A DNA stretch of 64,000 nucleotides, taken from the NCBI RefSeq assembly GCF_048544455.1, contig NC_133536.1:166828825-166892824 (forward strand), given 5' to 3'. A program made the translations under genes and the position numbers. Of this stretch, positions 48,716-62,735 are shown one piece after another. The notes under the pieces were generated by a model. That model had not been told where the DNA came from, ran no database searches, and worked only from the letters and a program-made list of their open reading frames with translations. Positions within the stretch are counted from its first letter, which is position 1; each line of letters starts with the position of its first letter. The DNA is from Silene latifolia (Eukaryota > Streptophyta > Magnoliopsida > Caryophyllales > Caryophyllaceae).

Positions 48716-49702
48716 TGAAGGGAAATATCCGTAAAATTCCCTTAAATTTTAAGGATTATAACGCAAATTTAACATGTGAATATGGTCATAAGCGAAATAT
48801 ACAAGAGAAACAATAAAGATTAAGAATCAACCTCGGGTCCTAGTGCAAATCGGCAAAATGATCAGAAATCAATGTAGATTTCCTCCTAAATGTTGCACCC
48901 AAGACCGTCTGAGACTATGCCCCTTGTGCTAGAATGTATTCTCTAATTGCCTTGCAATATTGAGAGAATTGTTGTGAGTTTTTGCAAGATGAGAGATCTA
49001 GGTTTCAGAGGAAATTTTTCCAAAACCCTAGTTTTGTTTCAAATGATTCAGTTAGGTCAAAAGGAGAGAGGCTCTCTCCTTTTGTCTTGTTCGGCCAAAC
49101 CGTGAGCCCAGGGGAGGGAGTGGGCTTTCACTTCCTCCTTATTTTAACTCGTAGTTCAAATTTCAAATTACTAAAATGTATATGACGGGTTTTCAATTAT
49201 AAATCGTCATTGGTTATCGGTTATTAACGTATCAACTGGTAACATGACTCAGTTAATATATTAATACACGTCCGACAAAGACAATATTGTATAATTAAAT
49301 AAATTCAATATACATTAATTAAATATAAATCGTTTATATTCAATTTACGAATTAACTGCTTAATTCATATTAGCCATTATTATTTAATCCGTATTAAATA
49401 ACTATCTCAACATCGCGTTTGACTAATTACTAGTCAATAACTCCGACTAATCGTTAGTCATATTAGGCATCAACATGATCATTTTTTCATACCGTCACAT
49501 CTCTCAAACGTATCCTATAGGTGTGACTTTTAGGGACCAGTTGATCACCGCCATCTGTATGACAATAACGTCAAACTTATCTAGCAAGCCAACCGTTATT
49601 GATAAACGTGGACCAACTGATATTAATACAAAAGTATACCCTTTGATCCTTTTAGAGATTTAAATGTTATTGCACTAATCAGAGAGGACACCACCCCAAA
49701 CA
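48716..49702 (-). repeat. Copia element, 3' LTR (left in window)
   Basis: It begins TGAAGGGAAATATCC and ends CCCCAAACA. Its partner at 56389-57375 differs at scattered positions, including the final ~40 bases. Confidence 0.92.
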
Positions 49703-49812
49703 AGCTCCCACTTGTCCGTACAAGTGTATGTGTAATAACGTTATCCGCACTAACTGGAGGACACAGCTCCAACAAACTCCCACTTGTCCGTACAAGTGTA
49801 TGTGCGATAACC
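49669..49812 (-). repeat. Tandem duplication of the polypurine tract/LTR edge
   Basis: Two ~72-bp units each hold GCACTAA..., AGAGGACA or GGAGGACA, a CCAACA or CAAACA end, then CTCCCACTTGTCCGTACAAG. The first unit overlaps the LTR end; the second lies just inside the element. Confidence 0.75.
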
Positions 49813-52800
49813 GATCTGCAAAGGTCGTATTTTACAATCGATCTGTATCAAGAGTGGTTTCCCCGACTAGAGAGTAACTCAACTGATAAAACGAATTCGT
49901 ATTCAAGCATGGCCATGCATTTCGATTCTGACTCCTCGAGTGGCCCTGAGAAATATCGAGTAACTGATAAAGGCTGAATATTTCCTTCAACTCGACTCCT
50001 TCCGATCTAAGCACGACATGAAATGACCCGAAAAAATCTACTTGGCCCCCTGTTACGGATGACCGTGAGAAAGAAACCAAAGTCACCCAAAATCTGCCTT
50101 AGTCTCAAGAGACAGTCGATAGTCAAAAGAATCGACTCTTAGGATCACCATGGAGGTCCTATCCACGACCGGGCACCGAATGTTATAAAACATTTAGGAC
50201 TCCACGTCGATGTCACAATTGTGTCCTACGAGATATCCGTATAAATCGCCTCTGTGATTGGTCAATCAACCTTTTGACTTATGACTTGTTGAACCCTCCA
50301 TCAACCAACGTCACAAAATAATTACCTTGAGTTATCAGCTCACGTGGGCAATTAAGGACCAAAAATATAATGTTTGTTCAGTTCACTTTGTGGTGTTCAA
50401 AATTGTCGTACAAAACCACATGAAAAACAAAATATATAAATATCAAAACGATGATGTCGTATAGAGTACATAAGAGAATGAATCTAATCCATAAAAGAGT
50501 ACTATAACTTAGGAACACGTTTAATTCCCATGGAATTAACATGCCCTTCATGCTTATCTTGTCGTAATGGTTTAGTGAGAGGATCTGCTATGTTATCATC
50601 TGTAGCAATCTTTTCTATCACTACTTCCTTTTGCTCCACGTAATCTCGGATTAGATGAGCTTTCCGTTGTACATGCCTAGACTTGTTGCTAGATTTGGGC
50701 TCCTTAGCCTGAAAGATGGCACCTCTATTGTCGCAATAGATAGTGATCGGGTCATTCGAACTAGGCACTACAGATAGTCCTTGTAAGAATTGACGCATCC
50801 ATATAGCTTCCTTTGCGGCTTCGGCGCGGCATAGTACTCGGACTCGATCGTAGAATCTTCGTAACACTTTGTTTGGAACTCTTCCAGTGACTGCGCGCCA
50901 TTAAGAGTAAAAACGAATCCAGGATCGAGATTTCGAGTCATCTCAATCCATTTGGAAGTCGGCATCTGCGAATAACAGGTTGCGCATAGCTTTTGATCGC
51001 CTCCATAAGTCAATGCCCAATCTTTAGTCCTCCGTAGGTACTTAAGAATGTTCTTGACACCATCCAATGTGATTCACCGAATGCTTTGTTGGAATCGACT
51101 TGTCATACTCAATGCATATGCCACGTCCGGACGTGTGCATATCATGACATACATGATTGATCCTATAGCCGAGGCATAAGGAATCCGTGTCATGCGCTCT
51201 TTCTCTTCCGGTGTCTCGGTGCCGAGACTTGCTCAAATGCACCCCTAGAGTCATAGGAAGAAACCCCTTTTTGGAGTTAGTCATGCTTTGAATCTCTCTA
51301 GGATCTTGTCTATGTAAGACTCTGATCGAGAGATAACATCCGACGTGATCTATCTCGATAGATACGGATGCCCAGAATTCTTTGTGCCTCACCCAGATCT
51401 TTCATCTGGAAATGGTTCTTCAACCATACTTTTACCGAAGTTAAGAGAGGTATGTCATTCCCAATCAGGAGTATGTCATCAACATACAATATTAGGAAGA
51501 CAATCTTGCTCCCACTCGACTTGATATATAGACATGGTTCCTCGACCGATCGAGTAAATCCATTTTCTTTTATCACTTGGTCGAAGCGATGATTCCAACT
51601 CCGAGATGCTTGCTTAAGTCCATAAATGGAACGCTTAAGCTTGCACACTTTCTTAGGATGTTCAGGATCGATGAAACCTTCGGGTTGTACCATGTACAAC
51701 TCTTCCTCCAAATAACCGTTTAAGAAGGCGGTTTTCACATCCATCTGCCAAATTTCATAGTCATGAAAAGCGGCAATCGCTAAGATAATCCGAATGCAAC
51801 GCAGCATGACTACGGGTGCAAAAATTTCATCGTAGTGCAAACCTGGCACTTGGGTGAAACCTTTAGCAACTAGTCGTGCTTTATAGATATCTTGTTGACC
51901 TTCCACAGAATGCTTTATCTTGTAAAGCCATTTGCATTGAAGGGGACGAACCTTAGCGGGTAAGTCAACAAGATCCCATACGTTGTTCTCATACATGGAG
52001 TCCATCTCGGATTGCATGGCCTCAAGCCATAGCTTAGAGTCGGAACTAGTCATGGCACCTTTATAGGTTGCGGGTTCACTACTCGTTAGGAGTATAATGT
52101 CATCTATATCATGTTCCTCGACCATACCAATGTATCTGTCCGGAGAAATAGAGACTCTTCCCGACCTTCTAGGTTCCTCAGGAATATTACCCGCAGCCGA
52201 GATTGAAGGAATTTGTTCCTCCAATGGTTGCTCGGTATTTGGTTCTGGAATCTCCGACAGTTCGAAGGTTCTATCACTCTTTGCATTCTCAAGAAATTCC
52301 TTCTCTAAGAATGTCGCACTAGCCGCAACAAATACACGTTGTTCGGTTGGCGAATAAAAGTAATGACCAAGTGTTCCTTTAGGATAACCTATAAAGTATG
52401 TCTTGACCGATCGCGGGCCGAGCTTATCCTCGTGTCTCCACTTGACATAAGCCTCGCAGCCCCAAACCCGTATAAAGGACAAGTTGGGGACCGTTCCCTT
52501 CCATAGTTCATATGGAGTCTTGTCAACACTTTAGACGGACTTGGTTAAGTATTAGAGCAAATTGACGAGAAGAGCATAACCCCACAATGAGTCAGGCAAC
52601 ACGGTGTGACTCATCATGGATCGAACCATATCGAGTAGTGTTCGATTTCTCCGTTCGGACACCCCATTCAACTGAGGCGTTCCAGGTGGAGTTAATCGTA
52701 AGGCAATCCCACGCTCTAAGGTGTTGATCAAACTCGTGAGAAAGATACTCGCCACCACGGTCGATCGCGTGTTTTTTAATCTTTCTACCCGATGAGGTTC

Positions 52801-55800
52801 TCACCCGATTCTGGTATTCCTTGAATTTCTCAAAGGATTCACTTTTGTGCTTCATTAAGTAGACATAGCCATATCTACTTAAATCGTCCGTGAAAGTGAT
52901 GAAATACCTATAGCCTTCTCGTGCGGTGATTGACATAGGCCCACACACATCCGTATGTATGAGTCCTAATAGGTCAGCAGCGCGCATTCCAACACCTTTG
53001 AAGGAAATTCGAGTCATCTTACCGATGAGACATGATTCACACGTGCCAAATGATTGAAAATCAAAGGCCGAGATAGCTCCATTCTTTATGAGCTGTTTTA
53101 CGCGTTTCTCATTAATGTGTCCCATACGGCAGTGCCATAGGTATGTTTGATCTTTGTCACCAACCTTTAACTTCTTATTCATTACGTGTAATATTTCGGT
53201 GGTCTGATCTAAAACATAAATTCCGTTCATGGAGACTGCCTTGCCATAAACCATATCGTGTAATGAGAAAATGCAAGTATTATTCTCTATTACAAATGAA
53301 AAACCAAGTTTGTCAAGTCTTTGAAACCGAAATAATGTTTTTCGAAAGACTGGTACATAATAGCGATTATATAAAAATAACTCAAATCCGCTAGGAAGTC
53401 AATCACGTATGTTCCCCTCGAGACGGCAGCCACTCGTGCTCCATTCCCGACACGCAGTCCACCTCACCCTTTACGAGGGGTTCGATGTTTGAGCCCCCCA
53501 CATGATTACACAGATGAGAACCACAACCAGTATCTAGTACCCAAGTTCCGTAACTTGCGTGGTTAATCTCAATCATATGAATAAAAGTAGTAGAGGAAGA
53601 AAACTTACCAACAGGTTTAACACGACCTACTTTTATGTCCTCATGGTAAACAGGACATGTACGCCTCCAATGCCCAGTCTTGTGGCAATGATGGCATTCC
53701 ATGTTTTCGGTCTTGCTCTTAGTCGCGCCTGATGAGTTTCTCGACTCACCAGGCCCACTCTTACCTGATCCCGACTTCTTAAACTTCGGTTTGCCTACTG
53801 CTAGGTCTGCCTGAGCTTTGCCCTTACCCTTGCCCTTGTTTGACACAACGAGAACATCCTGTTTCAAGCTCCCACTGAACTTCATGTCCTTCTCGGTCTG
53901 TACGAGAAGGGAGTGTAGTTCATGTGGACTTTTCTTCAAATCATTCATATAGTAATTCGCTCTAAAGAGCGCAAAACCATCGTGGAGTGAATGAAGCATG
54001 CGGTCAATCACGATGTTCTCGCTGATTTTACAATCAAGCGCCTCCGATCTCTCGACATTCTCAATCATCTTTGAGAATGTGTGGGCTAACCGTTGGCCCT
54101 TTCGAGTCTCGCATCAAAGAAGCGAGTGGTATGCTCATAGGTCACGATTCTCGGTGCTTTCGAGAATTCCTTAGTGAGCGTGGTGAAAATCTTGTTTGCA
54201 CCTTGGGCTATGAAGCGTTTCTGCAAATTGGATTCCATTGTAAAAATGAGTACGTTTTTAATCGCACCCGCTTCCATGACGAAGTCGCTATACGTGGAGA
54301 CCTCGTTAACTCGAGCCGTGGGGCCTGGGGCTGGCGGGAGGGCTCGGTCGGATACTTGAGCTTCCGTCACCGTGGCGGCATTCCGTAATGCCGCCTCCCA
54401 TTCCGCGAAGTTTGATCCATCATTCTTGATCTAGTAGACCGATTCATCCGATTCATAAAGATCCGGCCGGACTCACGGTCCAATGTGGCACTTGGCATTG
54501 GGTCATCGAGGATGCCAGCCATTATGTTATTAGCAGTTTAAAAATCGTGATCTACGCTGAAAAAGAAAGAAAAACAAAAACGAAATAAGCAACTCATCGA
54601 GGTGATTTAAGTCTATTTAAAAATCATTTTAATCGTGTAGACTCATTGCACTTGCATAATTGATCTCCCTCAAGAATAATACAAGTGATCCCAAGACTTA
54701 ATTTCCGTAAATTGATAAGTCAACTGTTTAGCTAGTTCTTCCGTAAGAACTCTTGGTCGATAGATTTCCGTAAATCCTATCTATAGTCCACCATAATCAC
54801 AGGATCGTACGAGTGACCATAGTGTTGAGATAAAATAAGTCAATCAGTTCCAACTTACCCGACGTAGAAGGGGTCATATTATGCCTACCGACGAAGAAGG
54901 AATTCATTGGAGTTTGACCTATAAAGACTATTCTCAATTTTTGTTTATACGAGGAAGATCCCATCAACTTAGTTTTAATTCATTTTAAGTGAACGAAAAA
55001 CTAGCATTACGTGAATGAATTAATTTAGGTGATGGCTTAAAATCGTGTGACATATAAATGTCAAAGAAAACTAACGCGTGACCTCTATATGAGTCAGTTT
55101 TCATGCAAACATTAGGTGGTTTGGTTTTAGGCGGAATATGATGCAAATAATCGTTACAAAAATAAAAGAATGCAATACGTAAATAAAATTCCTAGTGTGG
55201 CCTATCCTAATAAAAAGAACATAAAACAACTTTGGAATCCACCGTTGGACCCGAGAAGCTTGTCTTGATGTTCCATCTTGATCCATGTAGCGGGAGTGAG
55301 CATCCGATTCTCCATCTTTGGTCTTCTCAAAATTACAATTTAAAATTTACAAAATAAACCTATTTACATTCTAAATAAAAACTGTAATTACAAGCGAAAA
55401 ATTCAAAACGGAGATACGAGATCTCAAAATACAACCAAGACCGTGTTCCATCATTACGGTAACACGTTCTACTAAGGCCACACTAAGTTACAACCGTTTG
55501 TAAAATAATAAATAAATACGTAATGAAAGCATTCAAGGCATTCAAAATAACGATAAAATAAAAATGCATCAACTAAAACAAATTTATTCGTGACATAATT
55601 CCGTAATTATGTTAAATTTATCCAAACCACCTTTTAACAATTAAAATTATGTGACAAAACCGCTTCTATCAACTTAATTTTAATTCATGATAATCCGTTA
55701 CTTTAAATCGCTTTAAAATAACTATATGGTACGTGAGTGAACCGTTTCACTATCAAGCGAGTGTACAATATCCGTATAAGGTACATTTTATGGCCAAAAG

Positions 55801-55850
55801 AAAATTTAAAAACAAAAGAAATAAATTTTACAGCTGCCAAGACGAAAAGT

Positions 55851-56110
55851 CCTCGATCGAGGAAGAAAAGAGATCGATCGACTGATACTGCAAGTCGATC
55901 GAGAGGTTTGCCAAACAGGAAGTACTCGATCGACAGAACTCGTGGTCGATCGAGGACTTGTATTAGCAATACTGCTCGATCGAGTACGAGGACTTCTCGA
56001 TCGAGCAGTGGGGGTTTTAAAACAGGTCGATCGAGTAAAGCAAGTACTCGATCGAGTAAAGATAACCCAGAAAAGCTCTCGATCGAGTAGAAATACGCTC
56101 AATCGAGTGC
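55851..56110 (-). repeat. TCGATCGA motif array in the Copia leader
   Basis: Eleven CTCGATCGAG or GTCGATCGAC type copies in 260 bp, one of them decayed to CTCAATCGAG. They lie between the primer-binding site and gag. Spacing varies from about 12 to 35 bp, so this is not a tandem satellite. Confidence 0.88.
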
Positions 56111-56388
56111 TAAACGTTTCTGAATACTTCAAAACCCTCGTGAAATTGATTTAATAAAACAAAACAATTGTAAAATTGATCTAATTCGTATAAAATTAAA
56201 TCAACAAATGACAAAACCTTAACATATTGCTATAATTTCCGTATAAAATAACAATATGCAAAAACGAATTGAAAACAAAATCATCCGTGTAAAAAGCCGC
56301 ACGGTTTTCAATGCACAAAATCATCATTTCAAGATCGTTTTATGGAAAACAACATGAAAAATTTACGTGGCCTCGCTCTGATACCACT

Positions 56389-57375
56389 TGAAGGGAAATA
56401 TCCGTAAAATTCCCTTAAATTTTAAGGATTATAACGCAAATTTAACATGTGAATATGGTCATAAGCGAAATATACAAGAGAAACAATAAAGATTAAGAAT
56501 CAACCTCGGGTCCTAGTGCAAATCGGCAAAATGATCAGAAATCAATGTAGATTTCCTCCTAAATGTTGCACCCAAGACCGTCTGAGACTATGCCCCTTGT
56601 GCTAGAATGTATTCTCTAATTGCCTTGCAATATTGAGAGAATTGTTGTGAGTTTTTGCAAGATGAGAGATCTAGGTTTCAGAGGAAATTTTTCCAAAACC
56701 CTAGTTTTGTTTCAAATGATTCAGTTAGGTCAAAAGGAGAGAGGCTCTCTCCTTTTGTCTTGTTCGGCCAAACCGTGAGCCCAGGGGAGGGAGTGGGCTT
56801 TCACTTCCTCCTTATTTTAACTCGTAGTTCAGCTCGAAATTACTAAAATGTATATGATGGGTTTTCAATTATAAATCGTCATTGGTTATCGGTTATTAAC
56901 GTATCAACTGGTAACATGACTCAGTTAATATATTAATACACGTCCGACAAAGACAATATTGTATAATTAAATAAATTCAATATACATTAATTAAATATAA
57001 ATCGTTTATATTCAATTTACGAATTAACTGCTTAATTCATATTAGCCATTATTATTTAATCCGTATTAAATAACTATCTCAACATCGCGTTTGACTAATT
57101 ACTAGTCAATAACTCCGACTAACTGGTTAGTCATATTAGGCATCAACATGACTGTATTTTCATACCGTCACATCTCTCAAACGTATCCTATAGGTGTGAC
57201 TTTTAGGGACCAGTTGATCACCGCCATCTGTATGACAATAACGTCAAACTTATCTAGCAAGCCAACCGTTATTGATAAACGTGGACCAACTGATATTAAT
57301 ACAAAAGTATACCCTTTGATCCTTTTAGAGATTTAAATGTTATTGCACTAACTGTAGAGGACACCAGCCCCAACA
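56389..57375 (-). repeat. Copia element, 5' LTR (right in window)
   Basis: Partner of the left LTR. It is preceded in the plus reading by GCTCTGATACCA, the reverse complement of the primer-binding site, and followed by the target duplicate GACAG (57376-57380). Confidence 0.92.
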
Positions 57376-57510
57376 GACAGTTGGGTCGGGATTTGGGTTT
57401 AATCAGGTCGGGCTCGAGTTATATTTGGTCGAGTTGTTATTGGGTTAAGTCAATTCGAGTCAAATGAGCAATTCTCTTGCTAAAGGCAGAGGAGAAAATG
57501 TATTTGGTAT

Positions 57511-58067
57511 TAGGGCAGAGCAAAAAATCCGATTATCCAAACTGATCCGATATCCGATCCGTATCCGATCCGAATGTTTGGATATCTGATCCGAAAGTTA
57601 AGTTTGGTTTGGATATCTGATCCGAAATGTTTGGTTTTGGTTTGGATATGGATATTAGAATTAAAACATTTGGATATCCGATCCGATCCGAAATTATAGT
57701 TTTCTAGTATAATTTCGAGAAAATAAAATTTTATTTGATACAACAACTTAATTAATGTTTAAAATATTAGAGAAATATCTAGGTGGTACTTAAATTTTAT
57801 GTCGAGAACATTGGAATAAGAATACTAAAGAAAATCATCATGTAAGACTATGAATATAATCGTGTTTCAAACTTAATTTTAAAGTAAATTTAAAAGTATG
57901 GATATCCGATGGATATCCGCATCCGATCCGATTATTTTGGATACCCGAACATTGGATATCCGAAACATTTGGTTTGGATATTGGATATCTAATTTCAGGA
58001 TTTTTAATATGGATATCCGATCCAAACTAGCACTTTGGATCAAATACCCGATCCGTACTCTGCCCTG
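57511..58067. mobile_element. hAT-like non-autonomous element, 8-bp duplication
   Basis: The ends TAGGGCAGAGCAAAA and GTACTCTGCCCTG are inverted, with the exact 8-bp duplicate TTTGGTAT (57503-57510; 58068-58075). Many GATATCCGATCCG repeats lie near both ends. It is the same family as 25590-26541. Confidence 0.85.
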
Positions 58068-58075
58068 TTTGGTAT

Positions 58076-58680
58076 GCCTCTTGGTAAAGGTAGAGGAGGG
58101 GTTAATATCATCATCAACTGACCAAACAGGATCCTTTCTGGTTACTGGACATGTCCATTACATTTTTAACACACAAATGAGAGATAAGGTGGTAATTTCA
58201 ACACCTATTGATTCCCTTCTTCCTTTGTTAAAAGGCACTGGACTTATCCAGTTACGGGAGAGAAACTCTCCTCCTCGACTGACAATGGTGAGCAAGTCTC
58301 ATTAACGGAATCCAAGACCACGTCTGAGTTGGCGCTTGCTAACTCCATGTTGATCACAACCTACAACATCTATATCTATATATAATAATAAAATGACAAA
58401 CTAACTACATATCATAATGCCACATCAACCTTTTCAATTATCTACACAATCCACCTTTAGATAACTAAAAGTCATTTATTAGCAAGAGCCAAAAAAAAGG
58501 AAAAAAAAACATTTAAAACCATTACCTCATTTGAAAGAAAATTAGCTTGTCACATAACAAACATTAAAATTTATATTTTTAACTTTAAAGTAAATTAAAC
58601 ACTTAAACAACATTTAAACATCAAAATAAATTATAAATAAAAATTTTAAGATTTTATCGTAAAATAAGTTATCTAACCAA
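58076..58680. other. Unassigned sequence, possible Helitron 5' end
   Basis: TCTATATCTATATATAATAA at about 58369 after an A resembles a Helitron start, but no matching 3' end was identified. Nothing else is recognisable. Confidence 0.35.
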
Positions 58681-59110
58681 AAACCCTCTCGATCGAACAA
58701 ACAATGTATTCGATCAAGAATCTCCAAAATAGCACCTATCGATCGAGAACAACAGGGTCTCGATCGAGGTCTTCTCACCACCCATATCTACTCGATCGAA
58801 CAGAATAGCCAACAAAAGCCTTCGATCGAGTCTAACACCACTGAACCAACTCCTTGCTCATTGATTTGACATTCGAGACGACTTTACGCTTTCCGAGGCA
58901 AAGGCAATCTTGCTCCAGCTCTTCCATCTCCGTAAATGCAAGCTAAGGGACGATAAATAAGCTCAATTCCGCATTCTTTGGTACATTCCTGCAAATAAGC
59001 ACAGCAAACCAAAGTAGACTATCCGGAGGACATTTGTAGCATAATACTACTAGAATCGCATAGAAATACATGCAATAAAGGTTCAAAAAAACTATATAAA
59101 ATGCATGTAT
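58681..59110 (-). mobile_element. Athila-like LTR fragment with TCGATCGA array
   Basis: Six TCGATCGA-type sites (58687-58830) are followed by sequence whose layout resembles the end of element C's LTR, including a GACGATAAATAAGCTCAATT-like stretch and an end near ATGCATGTATCA. It is truncated on the left and abuts a Copia RT fragment on the right. Confidence 0.5.
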
Positions 59111-59634
59111 CAAGATCTCTTTATGGCCTCAAACAAGCATCTCGACAATGGAATATGGAACTTACTAAACTTCTCCTCTCTCAAGGATTTGTTCAATTTA
59201 AATATGACTATTCATTGTTCATAAGAGAAATTGGTGGTTCATTTGTTATGGTCTTAGTATATGTGGATGACCGACTTCTTACTGGATTAGACATTCAATA
59301 CATGACACATCTGAGGATAGTGCTTGATAAAACCTTCATTATCAAAGACTTGGGAGATGTCAGATACTTTCTGGGATTGGAAATCACAAGATCATCAGAA
59401 GGTTTATTAATCAATCAAAGAAAATATGTACATGATCTCCTTCATGACTCTGGTATGGAGAATTGTAATCCTGGTCCGTTTCCATTGCCTAGAGGATTGA
59501 AGTTATCTATTGAAGAGAATACTCTATTGCCTAATCCTGAGGTTTATAGGAAGATCATTGGTAAACTTCTTTACCTAAATTTGACACGGCCTGACCTTTC
59601 TTATTCAATACAACATCTAAGCCAATTTTTGCAT
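59101..59634 (+). mobile_element. Copia reverse transcriptase fragment, left part
   Basis: Sense coding similarity to Copia RT: SLYGLKQASRQWN, YVDDRLLTG, KDLGDVRYFLGLEI and LTRPDLSYSIQHLSQFLH. It starts mid-domain at the LTR fragment and is cut at 59634 by a 4-kb insertion. The RNase H part reappears at about 63654. Confidence 0.88.
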
Positions 59635-59997
59635 TGTAACACTCCGAAAATTTGAGTCAACATAGAAATACGTGAGAAATATTTCCACTAAAAACTAAAT
59701 TTTAGAGAGGAAAAAAAACGAGTATTGTAATGCAAAATTCAAATTGAGTAGTAAAGAAAATCTTACATCGATTTGGGAATCGAATAGAAAACCAATAATA
59801 ACTCGAAACGAAAAAGGGAAAGAAAACAAAGGACGTGATAACAATAGTTAAGAACGCACACTACCCCGTATTTAAAACGTTACTTCAAGGTGCAGTACTC
59901 GGGAATCAAGTTATATAACTTAACGTAGTATCATATGTAACTAAAATTGGCCCGAATACAATCTTATCTTCATAAATACAAGATCATTTAGAGCAAT

Positions 59998-60921
59998 TCT
60001 ATGCGTCCACGTCAGCAAATCCAGGTTTTTTTTGGAAAAAAAATGGTGAAATGCAGGACCCACAGAAAAATTAAGGAATTAATTAAGAAAACCGACGTTG
60101 ATGTTTTGAACGTTACTTTTTTGTACGGAAATGATTACGTTTATGATTTTTACGGAAATATTTATTCATAATTTAACGAATTAACTATATTACGTTTATG
60201 ATTTTTACGGAAATATTTATGAATAATTTAACGAATTAACTATTTATTAATGAATAACTATTTATGAATAATGAATAATTTATATCATTATATTATATTA
60301 CAATAAATTACAATAAATTACAGCAACTTACATTACATGGCGATTTCCAGAGTCATAATTACATAGCGATTTAATAAAATATTTTATGATAAATACCCGT
60401 GTTTAGTCATGACCAACTTTACGTAGCGATTTCCAGAATCAAAAGAAAATGAGGTTTGAAACTTTGATTTGTGATAGTAATAAGGTTATAATAAAATACA
60501 ACAACTAATGTAGTCTACCATAAAAAAATTTCAATATTTGGAATGATATTAGAGACAGTTTTAGTTACTTCTACATTTATGTTTTCTTAAATTGTATTGT
60601 AAACCCTTTTCACTTTTGACATTTGTTTCCATTTTATAGCGACATTTACATTGTCAGCTATTTATTATTTCCCATTCATTGCATTTAATATATACTATAT
60701 ATCATGTTATAACACCAAATTCGTGCATTAATATCACAGATTTAAAACATGTGTAAGTTTAAAACCCTTGCAAATATTTTACGTGTTTTAACCTATTATC
60801 ATTATAAAAGAAATAGAGTATAAAACATTCATATATTTTGGTTAACATTTTAAAAATGTTAATCATAATATCAATAATCTTAAAAATATACCCGTGTAAT
60901 TTTACACGGGTTGAAAACTAG
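59998..60921 (+). mobile_element. Probable non-autonomous Helitron inside the 4-kb insertion
   Basis: The 3' end is strong: the hairpin CCCGTGTAATTTTACACGGG (60891-60910), a seven-base spacer, then CTAG followed by T. The 5' end near TCTATGCGTCCACG is only a guess. A 55-bp tandem duplication (60135-60243) lies inside. Confidence 0.5.
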
Positions 60922-62556
60922 TTAGAACTAACTTAATATAGTTACCCAAACCCCCCTTCTCAATTTGGTTTTGGCGGTGGCCATTTAACTCGTAATAAAA
61001 GAAGAAGAAAAAAACAAAGGTGTAGAAAGGGGAGGAAACTGTAGGATAGAAAGAAGAAGAAAACAAGAGGAAAATCAAGCTTATTCATCCTAATTCGTTA
61101 TCATCCTCCATCATATTTTTGTAAGTAAACCTTAATTTTTAATCTAATCTTAATATTTTAGTTTAATCCCCTTACTAATTAGAGCTTATTACCTTAACAT
61201 AAGGTGAAGTTAATCTAAAAAGGGAGGATTAGACAAAGGTGTAAGACGGTCTTAACAAGTAATTACAAATTCATTTCAAGGGTTAATTTTATTTATCATT
61301 TGAGTAGATGAGGTTATTAGGTATGATGAGTTTCTGATTTTTGATTTTTGTTTATTTGTGTATTAGATTATTTATCAGTTATTGACCTAAATCATTTGTT
61401 TACGTTTGTGATCGTTTGTGTTTGAATCCAGAGATTTGTTGAGGTATCCAGTTAGGTCTATATTATAGCAGTAGTTTTTAATCCCTGTCCAGTGTATTGT
61501 TGAGTTGAGAATGTTCTATTCCATTGCTATTGGTGTTGCGTTGGTGTCTAAATACCTTATGAGTACTTTCCCCGGGCTGTGATCTTGCAAGTCCTAGTTA
61601 TTTCAACAATGATCTGCAGTATTTGGGGCATAGAGTAGGCAGGTTCAAAGGTCGTTTATGCGCCATGGCTATATACTCATGTCTTTGTTTGGTAATTGGT
61701 TTCAAGGTAAGAGATAAATGACATTCAGCTTTTGGGTCATTTAGAACAAGGTGGAGATATTCATCGTATTAGCCAGACCACAATTATTTTGTTGTATAGT
61801 ATATTGAGATCGACAATTTCTTCTTTGGACATAGTCAGATGTATCAATGGTACGATAAAAATAGTGATTAATGGTAAGACTCCCTGGCAAAATAGTATTG
61901 TATTTTAAATGTCAACTTATTTGACCTCGACTTGTGGGCGAGTAACTCGGAGTAAAATATATATATTAGTTATATGTGTGTTATGTGATAGATTGATTAT
62001 TGAAGGTGGTTTGTGTTAATAGTGTTTCATTTTAGTTATCCTAATATCTATTATATTTTTTTTATGGTTAAGTTAATTGATGGGAATATGAATTAAAGAC
62101 GAGTGTATTAGAATTATTAGATAGTTTGTATATGGAATGAGGACTCGAGACTTGGCTGATTTGTTGTATGGTTCATATTAGAGTTGAATGATTGTTGATG
62201 TTTAACAAGGCACTTACATCAAAGCTAACCAAATTGGTGAATGTACGTTAATCATGACAAAGAAAAATTGGATTTATATGTGAGAAATGGGTAAGATTAA
62301 GATGGTATGTATAATGTCATAAATGTTCAAGTGGCACAATTAGCATACGCCTAATTTATGTCTTGATCATTGGCTTTTAGTTGGGATTATGATAATGGAT
62401 TCTCGTATTGATATTCGAGTTTTCGTTTTCTTTGATCTGGACATGTGGGGGAGTAGCTTAGACTTTAATACTTTAAAGTGGTGAGGAGTTCTTAGTTCTT
62501 TATCAGAAGGTTGACAATATGACATTTATTTTTAGGTGAATTTGATGAAGATTTTA

Positions 62557-62735
62557 GATTATAGATTGGCTCACAACCCGCAGTGGCGAGCCGGGCATAC
62601 AAAAATGCCTAGTGAAGATTATAGATTGGCTCACAACCCGCAGTGGCGAGTCGGGCATACAAAAATTGCCTTCAGAGTATTATAGTATGGCTCATAACCC
62701 GCAGTGGCGAGCTAGGCAAATAAAAACGCCTTTAG
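62557..62735 (+). repeat. Three-copy 60-bp tandem repeat
   Basis: Units at 62557, 62617 and 62677 share GGCTCACAACCCGCAGTGGC and GGGCATACAAAAA; the third unit is the most diverged. Confidence 0.92.

Larger units (their letters stand above)
48716..57375 (-). mobile_element. Copia LTR retrotransposon downstream of ACL5, 8.66 kb
   Basis: Two 987-bp LTRs (48716-49702; 56389-57375) with the exact duplicate GACAG. The minus-strand primer-binding site TGGTATCAGAGC (initiator-Met tRNA) follows the right LTR. Coding parts on the minus strand: gag from about 54.5 kb with knuckle CHHCHKTGHWRRTC, protease (LDTGCGSHLCNH), GAG-pre-integrase and integrase (HCRMGHINEKRV), then RT-RNase H (YGLKQASRSWN, YVDDILLIGND) to about 50.5 kb. 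It has several breaks and is inactive as it stands. The LTRs look very similar, so it is young. A 1.8-kb leader between primer-binding site and gag carries a TCGATCGA array. Confidence 0.93.

Noticed and set aside
55851-56110. CRISPR-like array of short repeats
   Set aside because: The repeats are about 10 bp with irregular spacing, in a plant retrotransposon leader; there are no conserved 25-40-bp repeats and no cas genes.
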